Source: Paenibacillus xylanilyticus (lineage in GTDB: Bacteria > Bacillota > Bacilli > Paenibacillales > Paenibacillaceae). From it: a stretch of 64,000 nt of DNA. The position numbers and the translations under genes are program-made. The notes under the pieces are model-generated. The model did no database searches. It saw only the letters and a list, made by a program, of their open reading frames with translations, and was not told where the DNA came from. This document shows, one piece after another, positions 7,931-16,394 of the stretch; the stretch's first letter is position 1; each line of letters starts with the position of its first letter. The stretch covers positions 2,739,001 through 2,803,000 of the forward strand of contig NZ_CP044310.1 in the NCBI RefSeq assembly GCF_009664365.1, read 5' to 3'.

Positions 7931-9652
7931 TCAATCTTCTATCACTGTACTTCCAGATGGAAACCAGATATGGCGCAAGTTGACCCAGCCCTGACTATTA
8001 AACGAAAGCCCGCGCACGGAAGGCAAGTAGGCGGTTTCCACAGGTTTCTCAGATAAATGGAACATCAGATGATGATCCAGCAAAAATTGTTCAATCCGGT
8101 CAAGGCCTGCAGTTCGTTCTGTCATTAATGGTGACTCGATAACGGTTTGCAGCATCATCTGCACACGCCATTGTGAGGATTCATCCAGATGCTCCGACAG
8201 GGTTAGATAGAGGTCAGTCCTGCGCAATTCTTCATCCTGGTCCCGGATCAGGGAGAATAGAATGAGATCGGACTCCAGCCGCAATGGCCCTTTGAATTGT
8301 TCCATCGTTGCCGTATGAATCTTGCAAGTATATCCGCATTGTTCAAGTTTGGTTGCGATGACAGCAGCATCCTTGCGATATTGTGGAATGGTAGCCAGCT
8401 GTAAAGGAATTGACTGATCCTTGACCAAGGGATTATCAGAGGATTGAATCAAGCCAGAGATACATTCATATAGATGATTTCGTACAGCCGGATCGCTTAG
8501 CGGTCCGGTTTTTTGCGTGTTACAAGTGAGCAGCTTGTTCACCATGACACCTGCACTAATCTGTGTCCAGTCCGCACCCTTAGCGGCAGCTGGATTCGGA
8601 ACAAGGTGGAAGAAAGGCGTTTCCGCTTCGGCATGTTCTCCCCATTCGGTCTCGGCACTCCAGGGAATCTGCAGAATATCCACCCGGTCCAGATGGGCTC
8701 TTCCTTGAAAGTAGGCCGGGAATGCTTCCAGTCTGCACAGGTGTTCATCCCATAACGTCACCTTGAAGGGGCCTGTTCCTACAGGCTTTTGCATGGATGT
8801 GGATTCAGCTGACTTGTCATCATCAGGCTTCAGGGTGCTGTCCGAAGGGACTATGACTGCACGGCTTGTGGCTAAAAAGGACAGGAATAATTCATGCGGT
8901 GCTTTGAGGCGGAAAACTACGGTGAGCGAGTTCAGGGCTTCGACAGACAGAATCTGTCTGCTCACATCCCGATACAATGTCCGTCGCTCGGTAGCCTGCA
9001 GCCTGGCAAACGTATGTACTACATCTCCTGCAGTCAATCGTCCTCCATGGTGAAACAAGACACCTTTTCGCAAATGAAAAAGCCAGGTTTTCCGATCTGG
9101 GCTAACGTCCCAAGTGTGGGCAAGACATGGAACGATGTCCCCTTGCTCATTACGCTGAATCAGCCCATCAAACACATGACTGGTGACAAAGGACTCGGCA
9201 AGCAGATTAATATACAGCGGATCAAGAGCATGAAGCTGCTGCTGCAGGGGCAGTCTCAAGGTATCAATTCGTTCGTTATGCTCACCTGCTTCCGTATGAT
9301 GGCCTGAGTAACCGAGCAGCCAGTGGTTTAAATGCTCCCGCATCATGGTTGAGGTGGAGAAGGCGCGCACCTGTTCAGCGGCTTGATGCAATTCCCGGCG
9401 ATTGAGGGCTTGCATCATATATTCCGCTGCGATCTGTTCGGCAGGTACGAGCAGCGTGAGTGTTGACCTGCGACCTCGGCCACGCTGGGAGATCCAGCGA
9501 ATCCAATCGCAGGCCGCCATTTTTTTGACAATGGTAAGCGTATTTCGATGTGTGCAATCGAGCAGTTCTGCGAGCTCGGAGAGTGTAGCTTCATGCTCGG
9601 ACATATCACCAAAGCGGTTATGAAGCAGCAAATATTGTTGATGCAGTTTCAC
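7931..9652 (-). CDS. SgrR-family regulator with solute-binding (SBP_5) domain
   Basis: 573-residue fusion. The first 110 residues form a winged-helix DNA-binding domain (LAELLDCTHRNTLTIVKKMAACDWIRW). From about residue 150 to the end it resembles extracellular solute-binding protein family 5 (LDPLYINLLAESFVTSHVFDGLI, KTWLFHLRKGVLFHHG, KPVGTGPFKV), but with no signal peptide, so the domain acts in the cytoplasm as a ligand sensor, as in SgrR. In Bacillota such regulators often control a neighbouring exporter; none is adjacent here. Start GTG 9652 with GAGGAGG 10 bases upstream. The gene ends close to, and convergent with, the FtsW/RodA-like gene. Confidence 0.88.
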   Translation of the reverse strand: MKLHQQYLLLHNRFGDMSEHEATLSELAELLDCTHRNTLTIVKKMAACDWIRWISQRGRGRRSTLTLLVPAEQIAAEYMMQALNRRELHQAAEQVRAFSTSTMMREHLNHWLLGYSGHHTEAGEHNERIDTLRLPLQQQLHALDPLYINLLAESFVTSHVFDGLIQRNEQGDIVPCLAHTWDVSPDRKTWLFHLRKGVLFHHGGRLTAGDVVHTFARLQATERRTLYRDVSRQILSVEALNSLTVVFRLKAPHELFLSFLATSRAVIVPSDSTLKPDDDKSAESTSMQKPVGTGPFKVTLWDEHLCRLEAFPAYFQGRAHLDRVDILQIPWSAETEWGEHAEAETPFFHLVPNPAAAKGADWTQISAGVMVNKLLTCNTQKTGPLSDPAVRNHLYECISGLIQSSDNPLVKDQSIPLQLATIPQYRKDAAVIATKLEQCGYTCKIHTATMEQFKGPLRLESDLILFSLIRDQDEELRRTDLYLTLSEHLDESSQWRVQMMLQTVIESPLMTERTAGLDRIEQFLLDHHLMFHLSEKPVETAYLPSVRGLSFNSQGWVNLRHIWFPSGSTVIED

Positions 9653-9749
9653 GATATCAAGCCTCCTCGGGAAAAGAGCTGTTGTGGCAACCGGACTAAA
9701 ATAAGAAATTTTATCTCCTATAATTTCTCTTTATCTTCTTATTTTATCA

Positions 9750-9767
9750 TCTAGAATAAAGTCTAGA
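9750..9767. promoter_or_regulatory. Repeated TCTAGA operator candidate
   Basis: Two TCTAGA palindromes separated by ATAAAG, 21 bases before the DUF4173 start and in the intergenic region shared with the divergent SgrR gene. The spacing (12 bases start to start) would place both on nearly one helical face. Confidence 0.35.
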
Positions 9768-9788
9768 AAGATAATGGAGGTTTTTCCC

Positions 9789-11414
9789 ATGATTCAGAAA
9801 ATACTGGATTCACCGAATCGCGCTTTGATTACGCTGTTGTCTGCCTTGATTCTGGCGGTTGTTCATCAGTATTTGTTTTATGGAAGAGAGCCAGGCGTAT
9901 CGTATCTGATCTTTGTGCTTCTCTTTTATGCATTTATGTATGTATTTGCGAAGGATCGATTTCGGACTTTAACCCTGATTGACGTATGGATGGCTGCAGT
10001 CGTACTCATGCTCGCGCTAACCTTTTTACTTTTTGACAATGAACTGCTGCGCGTTCTCAATTTACTGTTCGTCCCCGGTTTGATTATTCTACATATGACT
10101 TATTTAGCAGGACGTAAGCGGAAGCAGTGGTGGGATCTCCGAATCATCGGTACCTCCCTGGATCATTTGCTGCCACAATCGATTCGCCACTGGGGGACCA
10201 TCGGGGGCATTGTGGTAAAAGCAGGGGGACGTGGAATGGAGAAGTCTCAGAGAGCAGTTCTGGTCAAAGTTCTTATTGGACTGGCCGCATCCTTCCCGAT
10301 CCTGATTGTGGTGGTTGCATTGCTGACTTCCGCAGATGGTGTATTCAATCAATATTTGTCCGGTTTTCCGGAATGGTTGAACCATCTGACTCTAACACCT
10401 GGATTTCCGAGAATGATCTGGATTATCATAGGAGGCATTTTACTCTTTAGTTATGTATGGGGATTCGTTCAACCTATGGAGTACGAAGCCGAGAAGAGGG
10501 AGAACGCCCATTGGAAAAATGAAGCCTTGTTATCACCTGCAGCAGTGAAGGACTCCGATCATGTCCATGCAGGCCAGCAGAATACGGAAACCGAATCGAG
10601 CAAGACGGGTGAAGCCAAAACCCATGTGCAAGCCATCCGTACCGGCAGGGAGACAGTGAAGCTGGATCCCATCATCGTGGGTACCATGCTGTTCGTTATA
10701 AACTGTGTGTATGTGCTGTTTGTTTTTGTACAATTTTCATACCTGTTTGGAGCAGGGAGTGGGCATCTTCCCTCTGACCTGTCATACGCAGAATATGCCC
10801 GCAGTGGCTTTGCCGAACTTGTGCTGGTCACCAGTATTAACTTTTTTATATTGATTGTTGCACTCCAATGTACTAGACCTAGCGGGAGAAGAGCTTCGAT
10901 TATTCATCAGCTGCTTCTGCTTATTCTTGTGGGATGCACAGCCATCATGCTGTATTCTGCGTTTATGCGTCTTCATCTGTACGAACAGGCTTACGGGTAC
11001 ACGTATATTCGATTCCTGGTACATGCATTCATGATATTTCTGGCATTGCTGCTTCTCATCGCCGGTTTACGCATCCGATATACATCCATTCCGCTGCTTC
11101 GCTGGTACATTGTACTGTCAATTACAGCTTATATAGCCGTCAATTATGCGGGTATGGATAACCGAATCGCTGAGCTGAACGTGGAACGTTACCATAAGAC
11201 AGGCAGCATTGATGCAGCTTATCTGGCGAATTTGTCAGCGGATGCAATTCCGCAGTTACGGAAGTTTGCGCAAGAGGAATTTCCGGCGCTGAAGGTTCAT
11301 TTATTGGAGCGTGAAGCTTACATGAATGAGAGAGAAAACAGCAGTTCCTGGCCCTCTTATAACGTGGCAAGACATCGGGCTGCGAAGGAATTGTCCAAAT
11401 TGAGAACGGATTAG
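9789..11414 (+). CDS. DUF4173 family integral membrane protein
   Basis: 541 residues with about twelve hydrophobic helices, a charged cytosolic insert near residues 230-290 (EAEKRENAHWKNEALL...), and the C-terminal DUF4173 region NRIAELNVERYHKTGSIDAAYLANLSADAIPQLRK. Function of the family is unknown; it is often linked to two-component systems. TGGAGG lies 9 bases before the ATG at 9789, so the longer frame starting at 9774 is not used. Divergent from the SgrR-type regulator, which may control it through the TCTAGA pair between them. Confidence 0.85.
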   Translation: MIQKILDSPNRALITLLSALILAVVHQYLFYGREPGVSYLIFVLLFYAFMYVFAKDRFRTLTLIDVWMAAVVLMLALTFLLFDNELLRVLNLLFVPGLIILHMTYLAGRKRKQWWDLRIIGTSLDHLLPQSIRHWGTIGGIVVKAGGRGMEKSQRAVLVKVLIGLAASFPILIVVVALLTSADGVFNQYLSGFPEWLNHLTLTPGFPRMIWIIIGGILLFSYVWGFVQPMEYEAEKRENAHWKNEALLSPAAVKDSDHVHAGQQNTETESSKTGEAKTHVQAIRTGRETVKLDPIIVGTMLFVINCVYVLFVFVQFSYLFGAGSGHLPSDLSYAEYARSGFAELVLVTSINFFILIVALQCTRPSGRRASIIHQLLLLILVGCTAIMLYSAFMRLHLYEQAYGYTYIRFLVHAFMIFLALLLLIAGLRIRYTSIPLLRWYIVLSITAYIAVNYAGMDNRIAELNVERYHKTGSIDAAYLANLSADAIPQLRKFAQEEFPALKVHLLEREAYMNERENSSSWPSYNVARHRAAKELSKLRTD

Positions 11415-11465
11415 CGAGGGATTATAACATCTGAGCCGTGAATTTATGCAAAACAGATATGTAAG

Positions 11466-11474
11466 TGTTATAAT
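11466..11474 (+). promoter_or_regulatory. Extended -10 promoter of the leader-yidC operon
   Basis: TGTTATAAT: a consensus TATAAT (11469-11474) with the TGn extension. The -35 region is weak (ATGCAA at optimal spacing). The transcript would start about 30 bases before the leader start codon. Confidence 0.55.
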
Positions 11475-11506
11475 ATAAAAATGAACCTATAAAGGGGGTG
11501 AATCCC

Positions 11507-11857
11507 TTGTTTGAACTTCAGGAGTTATTACCTTATTTATTCTCAATAGGGCTTATTTTCACCGTGAGCTATGCCTACATTGCCCATCTGCACTGTGGAT
11601 TGACAGAGTACTGGATGGAAGGCGGAGGCGGAGACGGCGTTGAACCCGGACTCCCAACACTGACGCTGGATGGACAGCATAGACCTGAAGATTTAACCAG
11701 GATGATCAGACGTAGAGAAGCACCGGATGAAGATGAGCCAGATTGTACATCCTCGTTGGACACATGGAAACCCAATCAACGAGGAGGATATATATGGAAC
11801 ATAAGACAAGCAAGGGGTTCACTTTTACATCTGGCAAGGGACGGATCTATGGGCTGA
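11507..11857 (+). CDS. MifM-like regulatory leader peptide upstream of yidC
   Basis: 116-codon ORF with TTG start and AAAGGGGGTG ribosome binding site (11491-11500); a GTG at 11498 overlaps that site. Residues 7-28 (LLPYLFSIGLIFTVSYAYIA) form one membrane segment, then a Gly-rich linker (38-44), a basic patch RMIRRR (65-70) and an acidic patch DEDEPD (74-79). The C-terminal 21 codons overlap yidC in another frame. In B. subtilis, MifM, a single-span peptide before yidC2, stalls ribosomes at an acidic motif unless insertase activity pulls it, and stalling opens a hairpin that hides the yidC2 ribosome binding site. Every element of that design is visible here, including the hairpin. Arrest itself is inference. 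Confidence 0.78.
   Translation: MFELQELLPYLFSIGLIFTVSYAYIAHLHCGLTEYWMEGGGGDGVEPGLPTLTLDGQHRPEDLTRMIRRREAPDEDEPDCTSSLDTWKPNQRGGYIWNIRQARGSLLHLARDGSMG
11749..11789 (+). promoter_or_regulatory. RBS-sequestering hairpin controlling yidC
   Basis: CCTCGTTG (11751-11758, codons 82-84 of the leader) is perfectly complementary to CAACGAGG (11777-11784), which contains the first part of the yidC GAGGAGG (11781-11787). A shifted pairing ATCCTC/GAGGAT (11749-11754 with 11784-11789) would hide the rest. The 18-base loop is 11759-11776. A ribosome halted with its P-site at about codons 74-80 would cover the left arm and expose the yidC site. Confidence 0.7.
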
Positions 11858-12645
11858 TTGCCATTTTATTTGCAGTCATGCTTTTGGCCGGATGCAGTAA
11901 CAATGTATCGGAGATTAACGCTTCAACACCTGGATTCTTCAATCACTATATTGTATTTCCGCTGTCGTATCTGATTCAGCACATTGCAACCATCTTTGGT
12001 GGAAGTTACGGCGTCTCCATTATCGTGATTACTTTGGTCATTCGGCTTGCGCTGCTGCCTTTGATGATGCGGCAGGCGAAATCCCAGCAGGGGACCCGAG
12101 TGATCATGAATGCTATGAAGCCTGAGATGGATGCACTCAAGAAAAAATACGAGGGCAAGAATGACGCAGCAGATCGTCAGAAGCTCTCCCAAGAGACGAT
12201 GGAGCTGTATAAAAAGTATAATTTTAATCCACTGAATATTGGCTGCTTGCCGATGCTGATTCAGCTGCCGATCCTGTCGGGGATATACACAGCGATTCGG
12301 CTAACGCCAGAGCTGTCTTCACATTCTTTTTTGTGGTTTAAACTCGGGGCACCCGATTATGTGCTTGCTGTTGTGGTTGCGGTGATCTACCTGATTCAGG
12401 CAAAAGTTTCACAGGCCAATATGGCACCTGAACAGCGAAAACAGTTTGCAATTATGGGGTACATTTCACCGCTGATGATGGCCTTTTTCTCTCTGACAGC
12501 ACCCGCAGCCATGCCGCTCTATTGGACGGTTGGCGGTTCATTCCTTGTCCTTCAGACATTATTGTTCCGTAAACTGTATCCGGTGGAACATCCTCAGGAA
12601 ACAGTAATCCTGCAGGAGAAGAAGATCAAACCAGCAAAATCCTAG
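11794..12645 (+). CDS. yidC: Membrane protein insertase YidC/OxaA (second-type, lipoprotein)
   Basis: 283-residue insertase that integrates proteins into the cytoplasmic membrane alone or with SecYEG. The N-terminus is a lipoprotein signal with lipobox LAGC (Cys about residue 34). The core helices follow, with the family cytosolic loop (LVIRLALLPLMMRQAKSQQ; MKPEMDALKKKYEGK) and NPLNIGCLPMLIQLPILSGIY. The Arg in SIIVITLVIRLALLPL corresponds to the conserved positively charged groove residue. The start ATG 11794 is 6 bases after GAGGAGG. Paenibacillus-type genomes carry another yidC near the replication origin; control by the overlapping leader suggests this is the inducible back-up copy. Confidence 0.93.
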   Translation: MEHKTSKGFTFTSGKGRIYGLIAILFAVMLLAGCSNNVSEINASTPGFFNHYIVFPLSYLIQHIATIFGGSYGVSIIVITLVIRLALLPLMMRQAKSQQGTRVIMNAMKPEMDALKKKYEGKNDAADRQKLSQETMELYKKYNFNPLNIGCLPMLIQLPILSGIYTAIRLTPELSSHSFLWFKLGAPDYVLAVVVAVIYLIQAKVSQANMAPEQRKQFAIMGYISPLMMAFFSLTAPAAMPLYWTVGGSFLVLQTLLFRKLYPVEHPQETVILQEKKIKPAKS

Positions 12646-12714
12646 GTATCACTTATCAACAAAGAACGCTATCAGAAGCGTATGATGGTAAGGTGTACTT
12701 AAGCGAATAGAACA

Positions 12715-12756
12715 AAAGAAGCGTAATCCTTAGATGGATTTACGCTTCTTTTTTTG
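12715..12756 (+). terminator. Terminator of the leader-yidC operon
   Basis: AGAAGCGTAA-TCC stem pairs with GGA-TTTACGCTTCT, followed by T7. It may also serve the convergent LuxR gene. Confidence 0.8.
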
Positions 12757-12770
12757 TTCTCCGTCATTTC

Positions 12771-13877
12771 TTAAATGGCACGATCATCCTTAAGTTGGAA
12801 TCGGGATACGAAATACCATATGAGCTCCCGGCGTGAGTATACGCTTGTCTTGGCGAAAATGGATTTTAAATGATCCTGGACTGTATACGCGGATATATTC
12901 ATCGCTGCTGCGATTTCTTTGGAAGAGTAGCTCCGCAGCACATATCCGAGCAATTCCCGTTCACGCGCGGATAAACCGTGACTTTCCGCAAGCAGGGGCA
13001 GCAAATCCTGCGGCATGGCCTGTTCAAGTCTGACGGCGATCTGATCCGGACCAGTCATCTGCTGCATGCGGCTTGCGTGCAGCACAAGATATCGACCATC
13101 CATGAGCTGTATGCAGACTTTGGAAGGTGACTTTGCGGACAACTCCGAAGATACAGCCGATGACAGCGTCTGGCTCAACAAATGAGAACTAACTGCGCGT
13201 ACCGGACGAGGCAGAATGTCCGGGCCTACTGACTCAAGCTGCTGCAATTGGGTTAGCCAATATTGTGCTGATTCATTGGATGACAATAACTGAAAAGTAT
13301 CGGTTATCATTATAAGTCCCGGATCGGCTGGACTTCCTTGTTTGATCTCATCCATAAGTGACAGACTGGTCCTTTTCAACATCCTGGCTATGGAGGTGGT
13401 CCATTCTTGAATCCATTGCCCTTCCTCTTCCGAGAAGAAAGGCTGATCAGCCTTTCGATAGAGGGTGAGGTAACCCCAACACGTCTCGTCACAGATCAGG
13501 ACGGCTCGAAGCTCATCCCCGAAACCAGCAGGCTGCAAGATCGAACGATATCGCAAACTTCGTTCGGGCATATCCTGGATCGATGCTTGTAGAAGTGCGG
13601 TGTGTTTGCTGCTGCGAATCAAGTTTGCATATTTATGTACATCATCTTCCGTATATTCGTTAATGAACAGCCGATCATGTATCGCTTCAATGCCGTCTTC
13701 CGTCACAGCACCAGTGGATAACAGGGTCTGTGGGTCCACTGTCGTAAAACAGTATGCATCAAAGGGGACAACGGCTTGGATTGCTTTCAGTACGGCTTCC
13801 CTATAGGTTCGGGAGGTCCAGGATCCTTTTTCGAGAGACGTTATGGATGTTCTGCCTTGCTCTAATGCTGACTTCAT
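12771..13877 (-). CDS. LuxR-type transcriptional regulator with GAF-like sensor domain
   Basis: The C-terminal 60 residues are a LuxR/FixJ helix-turn-helix (LSARERELLGYVLRSYSSKEIAAAMNISAYTVQDHLKSIF). The N-terminal two thirds looks like a GAF-type ligand domain (VPFDAYCFTTVDP, ELRAVLICDETCWGYLTLYR) with no receiver domain, so it probably binds a small molecule. AGAGGAG lies 9 bases before the ATG at 13877; the frame remains open to an ATG at 13934, which has only a weak site. It is divergent from the methyltransferase/reductase pair at 14007 and is the natural candidate to regulate it. Confidence 0.85.
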   Translation of the reverse strand: MKSALEQGRTSITSLEKGSWTSRTYREAVLKAIQAVVPFDAYCFTTVDPQTLLSTGAVTEDGIEAIHDRLFINEYTEDDVHKYANLIRSSKHTALLQASIQDMPERSLRYRSILQPAGFGDELRAVLICDETCWGYLTLYRKADQPFFSEEEGQWIQEWTTSIARMLKRTSLSLMDEIKQGSPADPGLIMITDTFQLLSSNESAQYWLTQLQQLESVGPDILPRPVRAVSSHLLSQTLSSAVSSELSAKSPSKVCIQLMDGRYLVLHASRMQQMTGPDQIAVRLEQAMPQDLLPLLAESHGLSARERELLGYVLRSYSSKEIAAAMNISAYTVQDHLKSIFAKTSVYSRRELIWYFVSRFQLKDDRAI

Positions 13878-14006
13878 ATCAGGAGTCTCCTCTCCCGCGG
13901 GGGATATCCCATTGTTCTGGGATTGTAGGCTCATCGTACTCTTTTATAATGAAATTAGACGAATCAGGAGTCAAGTCTAACTTCAACACAGAAGGAGTGT
14001 GGCACC

Positions 14007-14717
14007 ATGAACGCAGATCACTCATCCCTGATGAGCTGGAAGACAGCAGATGAAAATCGTTATGAACAGTCTATTTCCCTGAAGATTCCGGGATATTCTC
14101 ATATGCATGATCTGATGGAGAGGCTGCTGGCTGCATCGTTAACGGATAACAACGACTCTAAGATACTCATTGCCGGTGCCGGAGGAGGGAAAGAGATTAC
14201 ATTGCTGGCAGATAGACACCCAGGGTGGACGTTTACCGGCGTTGATCCTTCCGGGCCCATGCTTCAGTTAGCGAAGCGAAGGGTTGCTGAAGCAGGAGCA
14301 GATCCAAGAGTGAAACTGGAAGGCATAACTGTGGAAGAATTGCCACTGGATGAGTTATACGACGGGGCAACAAGCATGCTGATGCTGCATTTCCTTCGGG
14401 GCATGGAGGCAAAGAGGAAATTTATGAACAGCCTCGCTGAGAGGCTTAAATCCGGAGCACCACTGGTTCTTGCTGCTGTCAACGCTGACCTGAATTCACC
14501 TGCCTATAAGGTCATGATGAATGCATGGAGGGAGCACATGTTATGTGCGGGAGTAAAAGGGGGAGAATGGGATCGGTTTGCGGCATCCCTGGGAAGGGAG
14601 TCTGATCCGATCTCGTCCGAGCAGACCGTGGCGCTGCTCTCTGAATGTGGTTTTACTCATATTACACGCTATTTCGGAGCATTTTGGGTGGAGGGTTATT
14701 ATGCAATTCGAATCTAA
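14007..14717 (+). CDS. SAM-dependent class I methyltransferase
   Basis: 236-residue soluble protein. Motif I is seen as ILIAGAGGGKEITLLADRHPG (residues about 50-70), followed by FTGVDPSGPMLQLAKRR (acidic residue after strand 2) and a post-motif region ATSMLMLHFLRG. The methyl acceptor cannot be predicted. GAAGGAGTG precedes the ATG. It overlaps the next gene by 17 bases, so the pair is co-translated, and it is divergent from a LuxR regulator. Confidence 0.88.
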   Translation: MNADHSSLMSWKTADENRYEQSISLKIPGYSHMHDLMERLLAASLTDNNDSKILIAGAGGGKEITLLADRHPGWTFTGVDPSGPMLQLAKRRVAEAGADPRVKLEGITVEELPLDELYDGATSMLMLHFLRGMEAKRKFMNSLAERLKSGAPLVLAAVNADLNSPAYKVMMNAWREHMLCAGVKGGEWDRFAASLGRESDPISSEQTVALLSECGFTHITRYFGAFWVEGYYAIRI

Positions 14718-15798
14718 TGTTAAGGCAAATAAAGACCAAATCTGGGTCGTAGGCGGTTATGGTCAAGTAGGACGAATGATATGCACCCAGCTCGGACAAT
14801 TGTTCCCGGGTAAGGTGTGGGCGGCGGGAACTCGAATGAATCGAGCCGAGGAATTCAGTCGCTCTACAGGGGGGACTGTGAAGCCGCTGCAGCTGGATGT
14901 GAGGCAAGCCATCGATCCGGCCATGCTGGAATCCGTCAAGCTGGTTATCATGTGTGTGGACCAATCGGATACGCGGTTTGTGGAAGCATGCGCACAATCA
15001 GAAACAGATTATATGGATATCTCGGCCAAGGTGGATTTTCTTGCTCAAGTAGAAACATTACATAAGAAAATGCAGCGCCATAAGGCAACATCCATGCTGA
15101 GTGTGGGTCTGTCACCTGGCGTGACGAATCTGCTTGTACGTGAAGCGGCTGCTCAAATGGATCAGGTGGATGAAGCAGATATTACCGTTATGCTGGGACT
15201 CGGCGAGAAGCACGGAAAGGCAGCGGTGGAGTGGACGGTTGATCAGATGAATGCAACTTATACTGTGATGAAGGGTGGTAAGCCAACTGAGGTCCGAAGT
15301 TTCCAGGATGGGAAATGGATTGATTTTGGACCAAAGCTGGGACGCAGAATGGCATATCGGTTTAACTTCTCAGATCAACATGCGGTTGCCCACACGCTGC
15401 ATATTCCAACCGTGTCTACTCGCCTATGCCTGGATTCCCGCTGGATTACAAGATCCATGGCGATTACAAAGAGAGCGGGGGTGTTCAGCTTGCTGCGTTA
15501 CCCTTTCATTCGAAACGGAACCGTCAAGGCATTCGCTCTCATTCCCGGCGGAGAAGAGATGTTTGCAGTCAAGGTGGATGCAGCTGGATGGAAGCAGGGC
15601 AAGCCGGTTCGAGTTGAGCACCTGTTAGTGGGTGAGCGCGAAGCCGATGCGACGGCAGCAGTGGCTGCAGCCGTTGCGGAACGAATGTACCGGACTGAAC
15701 TGCCCCACGGCGTCTTCCATATTGAACAATGTCTCACCCTGCAAGAGGTTCAGCATACGCTCCCATCTCCGCTGAACGTCGTGACCGTTATCAAGTGA
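14701..15798 (+). CDS. Saccharopine dehydrogenase-like NAD(P)-dependent oxidoreductase
   Basis: 365 residues. The N-terminal Rossmann fold has the nucleotide motif WVVGGYGQVGRMICTQL (about residues 16-32), and the middle has the family segment VDISAKVDFL/SVGLSPGVTNLLVREAA. Proteins of this family reduce imines or dehydrogenate N-linked amino acids (saccharopine, opines). The start ATG 14701 with GGAGGG lies inside the end of the methyltransferase gene, a 17-base overlap. The frame extends upstream to 14578 without a ribosome binding site. Reductase plus methyltransferase points to modification of a small amine or amino acid-derived metabolite; the product is unknown. Confidence 0.85.
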   Translation: MQFESNVKANKDQIWVVGGYGQVGRMICTQLGQLFPGKVWAAGTRMNRAEEFSRSTGGTVKPLQLDVRQAIDPAMLESVKLVIMCVDQSDTRFVEACAQSETDYMDISAKVDFLAQVETLHKKMQRHKATSMLSVGLSPGVTNLLVREAAAQMDQVDEADITVMLGLGEKHGKAAVEWTVDQMNATYTVMKGGKPTEVRSFQDGKWIDFGPKLGRRMAYRFNFSDQHAVAHTLHIPTVSTRLCLDSRWITRSMAITKRAGVFSLLRYPFIRNGTVKAFALIPGGEEMFAVKVDAAGWKQGKPVRVEHLLVGEREADATAAVAAAVAERMYRTELPHGVFHIEQCLTLQEVQHTLPSPLNVVTVIK

Positions 15799-16023
15799 GC
15801 ATTCAGCATAATTCCCATAAGCGACATCCATCTTTTATATAAGAATAGGCAATGCTCTAATCCCCTAATCCCCTATGAAAATATCCCGGAATGAGTGGAA
15901 AAGAAAGATGCAAACTAAAACTACAGAACTCTCTTCTTGATCATAATTCAAGTTGATTATTTTGGCTCACCTCTCCAATCTGCTATGATGGAACCAGAAT
16001 CACGACAAGAGCGGAGGGGGATC

Positions 16024-16317
16024 ATGACCTGTATTGCAGTGCTGCCATACTATAAAGTCCAGAGGGAAGTGACAGGTCTCGCGCAAGAGATCAAGTCGAA
16101 CGAACGATCCATGATCCTGTACTCGGACAAAATTGTAACGAAATATCGAGAGTTTCATATCAAGGATGTATTCGATATGTCCTTTCGAAGAATGGGCAAT
16201 GAGGGGGGATTTTTCTACCTCCATACAAGCACCGGGGTGTATCCATACATGGTGAAAATTGATCCCAAACCATTCATTCAAAGTTATCGAAAGATCACGA
16301 TACAGAAATATTCATGA
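16024..16317 (+). CDS. LytTR-like small DNA-binding protein
   Basis: 97-residue protein. The second half (MILYSDKIVTKYREFHIKDVFDMSFRR...GFFYLHTSTGVYPYMVKIDPKPFIQSYRK) has the strand pattern of a LytTR domain, ending with the typical FIQSYRK. No receiver domain is attached. GGAGGGGG precedes the ATG at 16024; the frame upstream to 15937 includes the promoter region. A TTGATT...TATGAT promoter-like pair lies at 15952-15988. It may be co-transcribed with the deaminase gene 77 bases downstream. Confidence 0.7.
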   Translation: MTCIAVLPYYKVQREVTGLAQEIKSNERSMILYSDKIVTKYREFHIKDVFDMSFRRMGNEGGFFYLHTSTGVYPYMVKIDPKPFIQSYRKITIQKYS

Positions 16318-16394
16318 CTTGACCTTTACGTTACGTGAAGGCTTATCCTTTGGATCTGAGCTTTTTAATTGAATCCAGAGGAGCTGTGAAACGA

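Noticed and set aside
16335..16394. Upstream extension of the deaminase to 16335
   Set aside because: No ribosome binding site, and the family domain begins right after the ATG at 16395.
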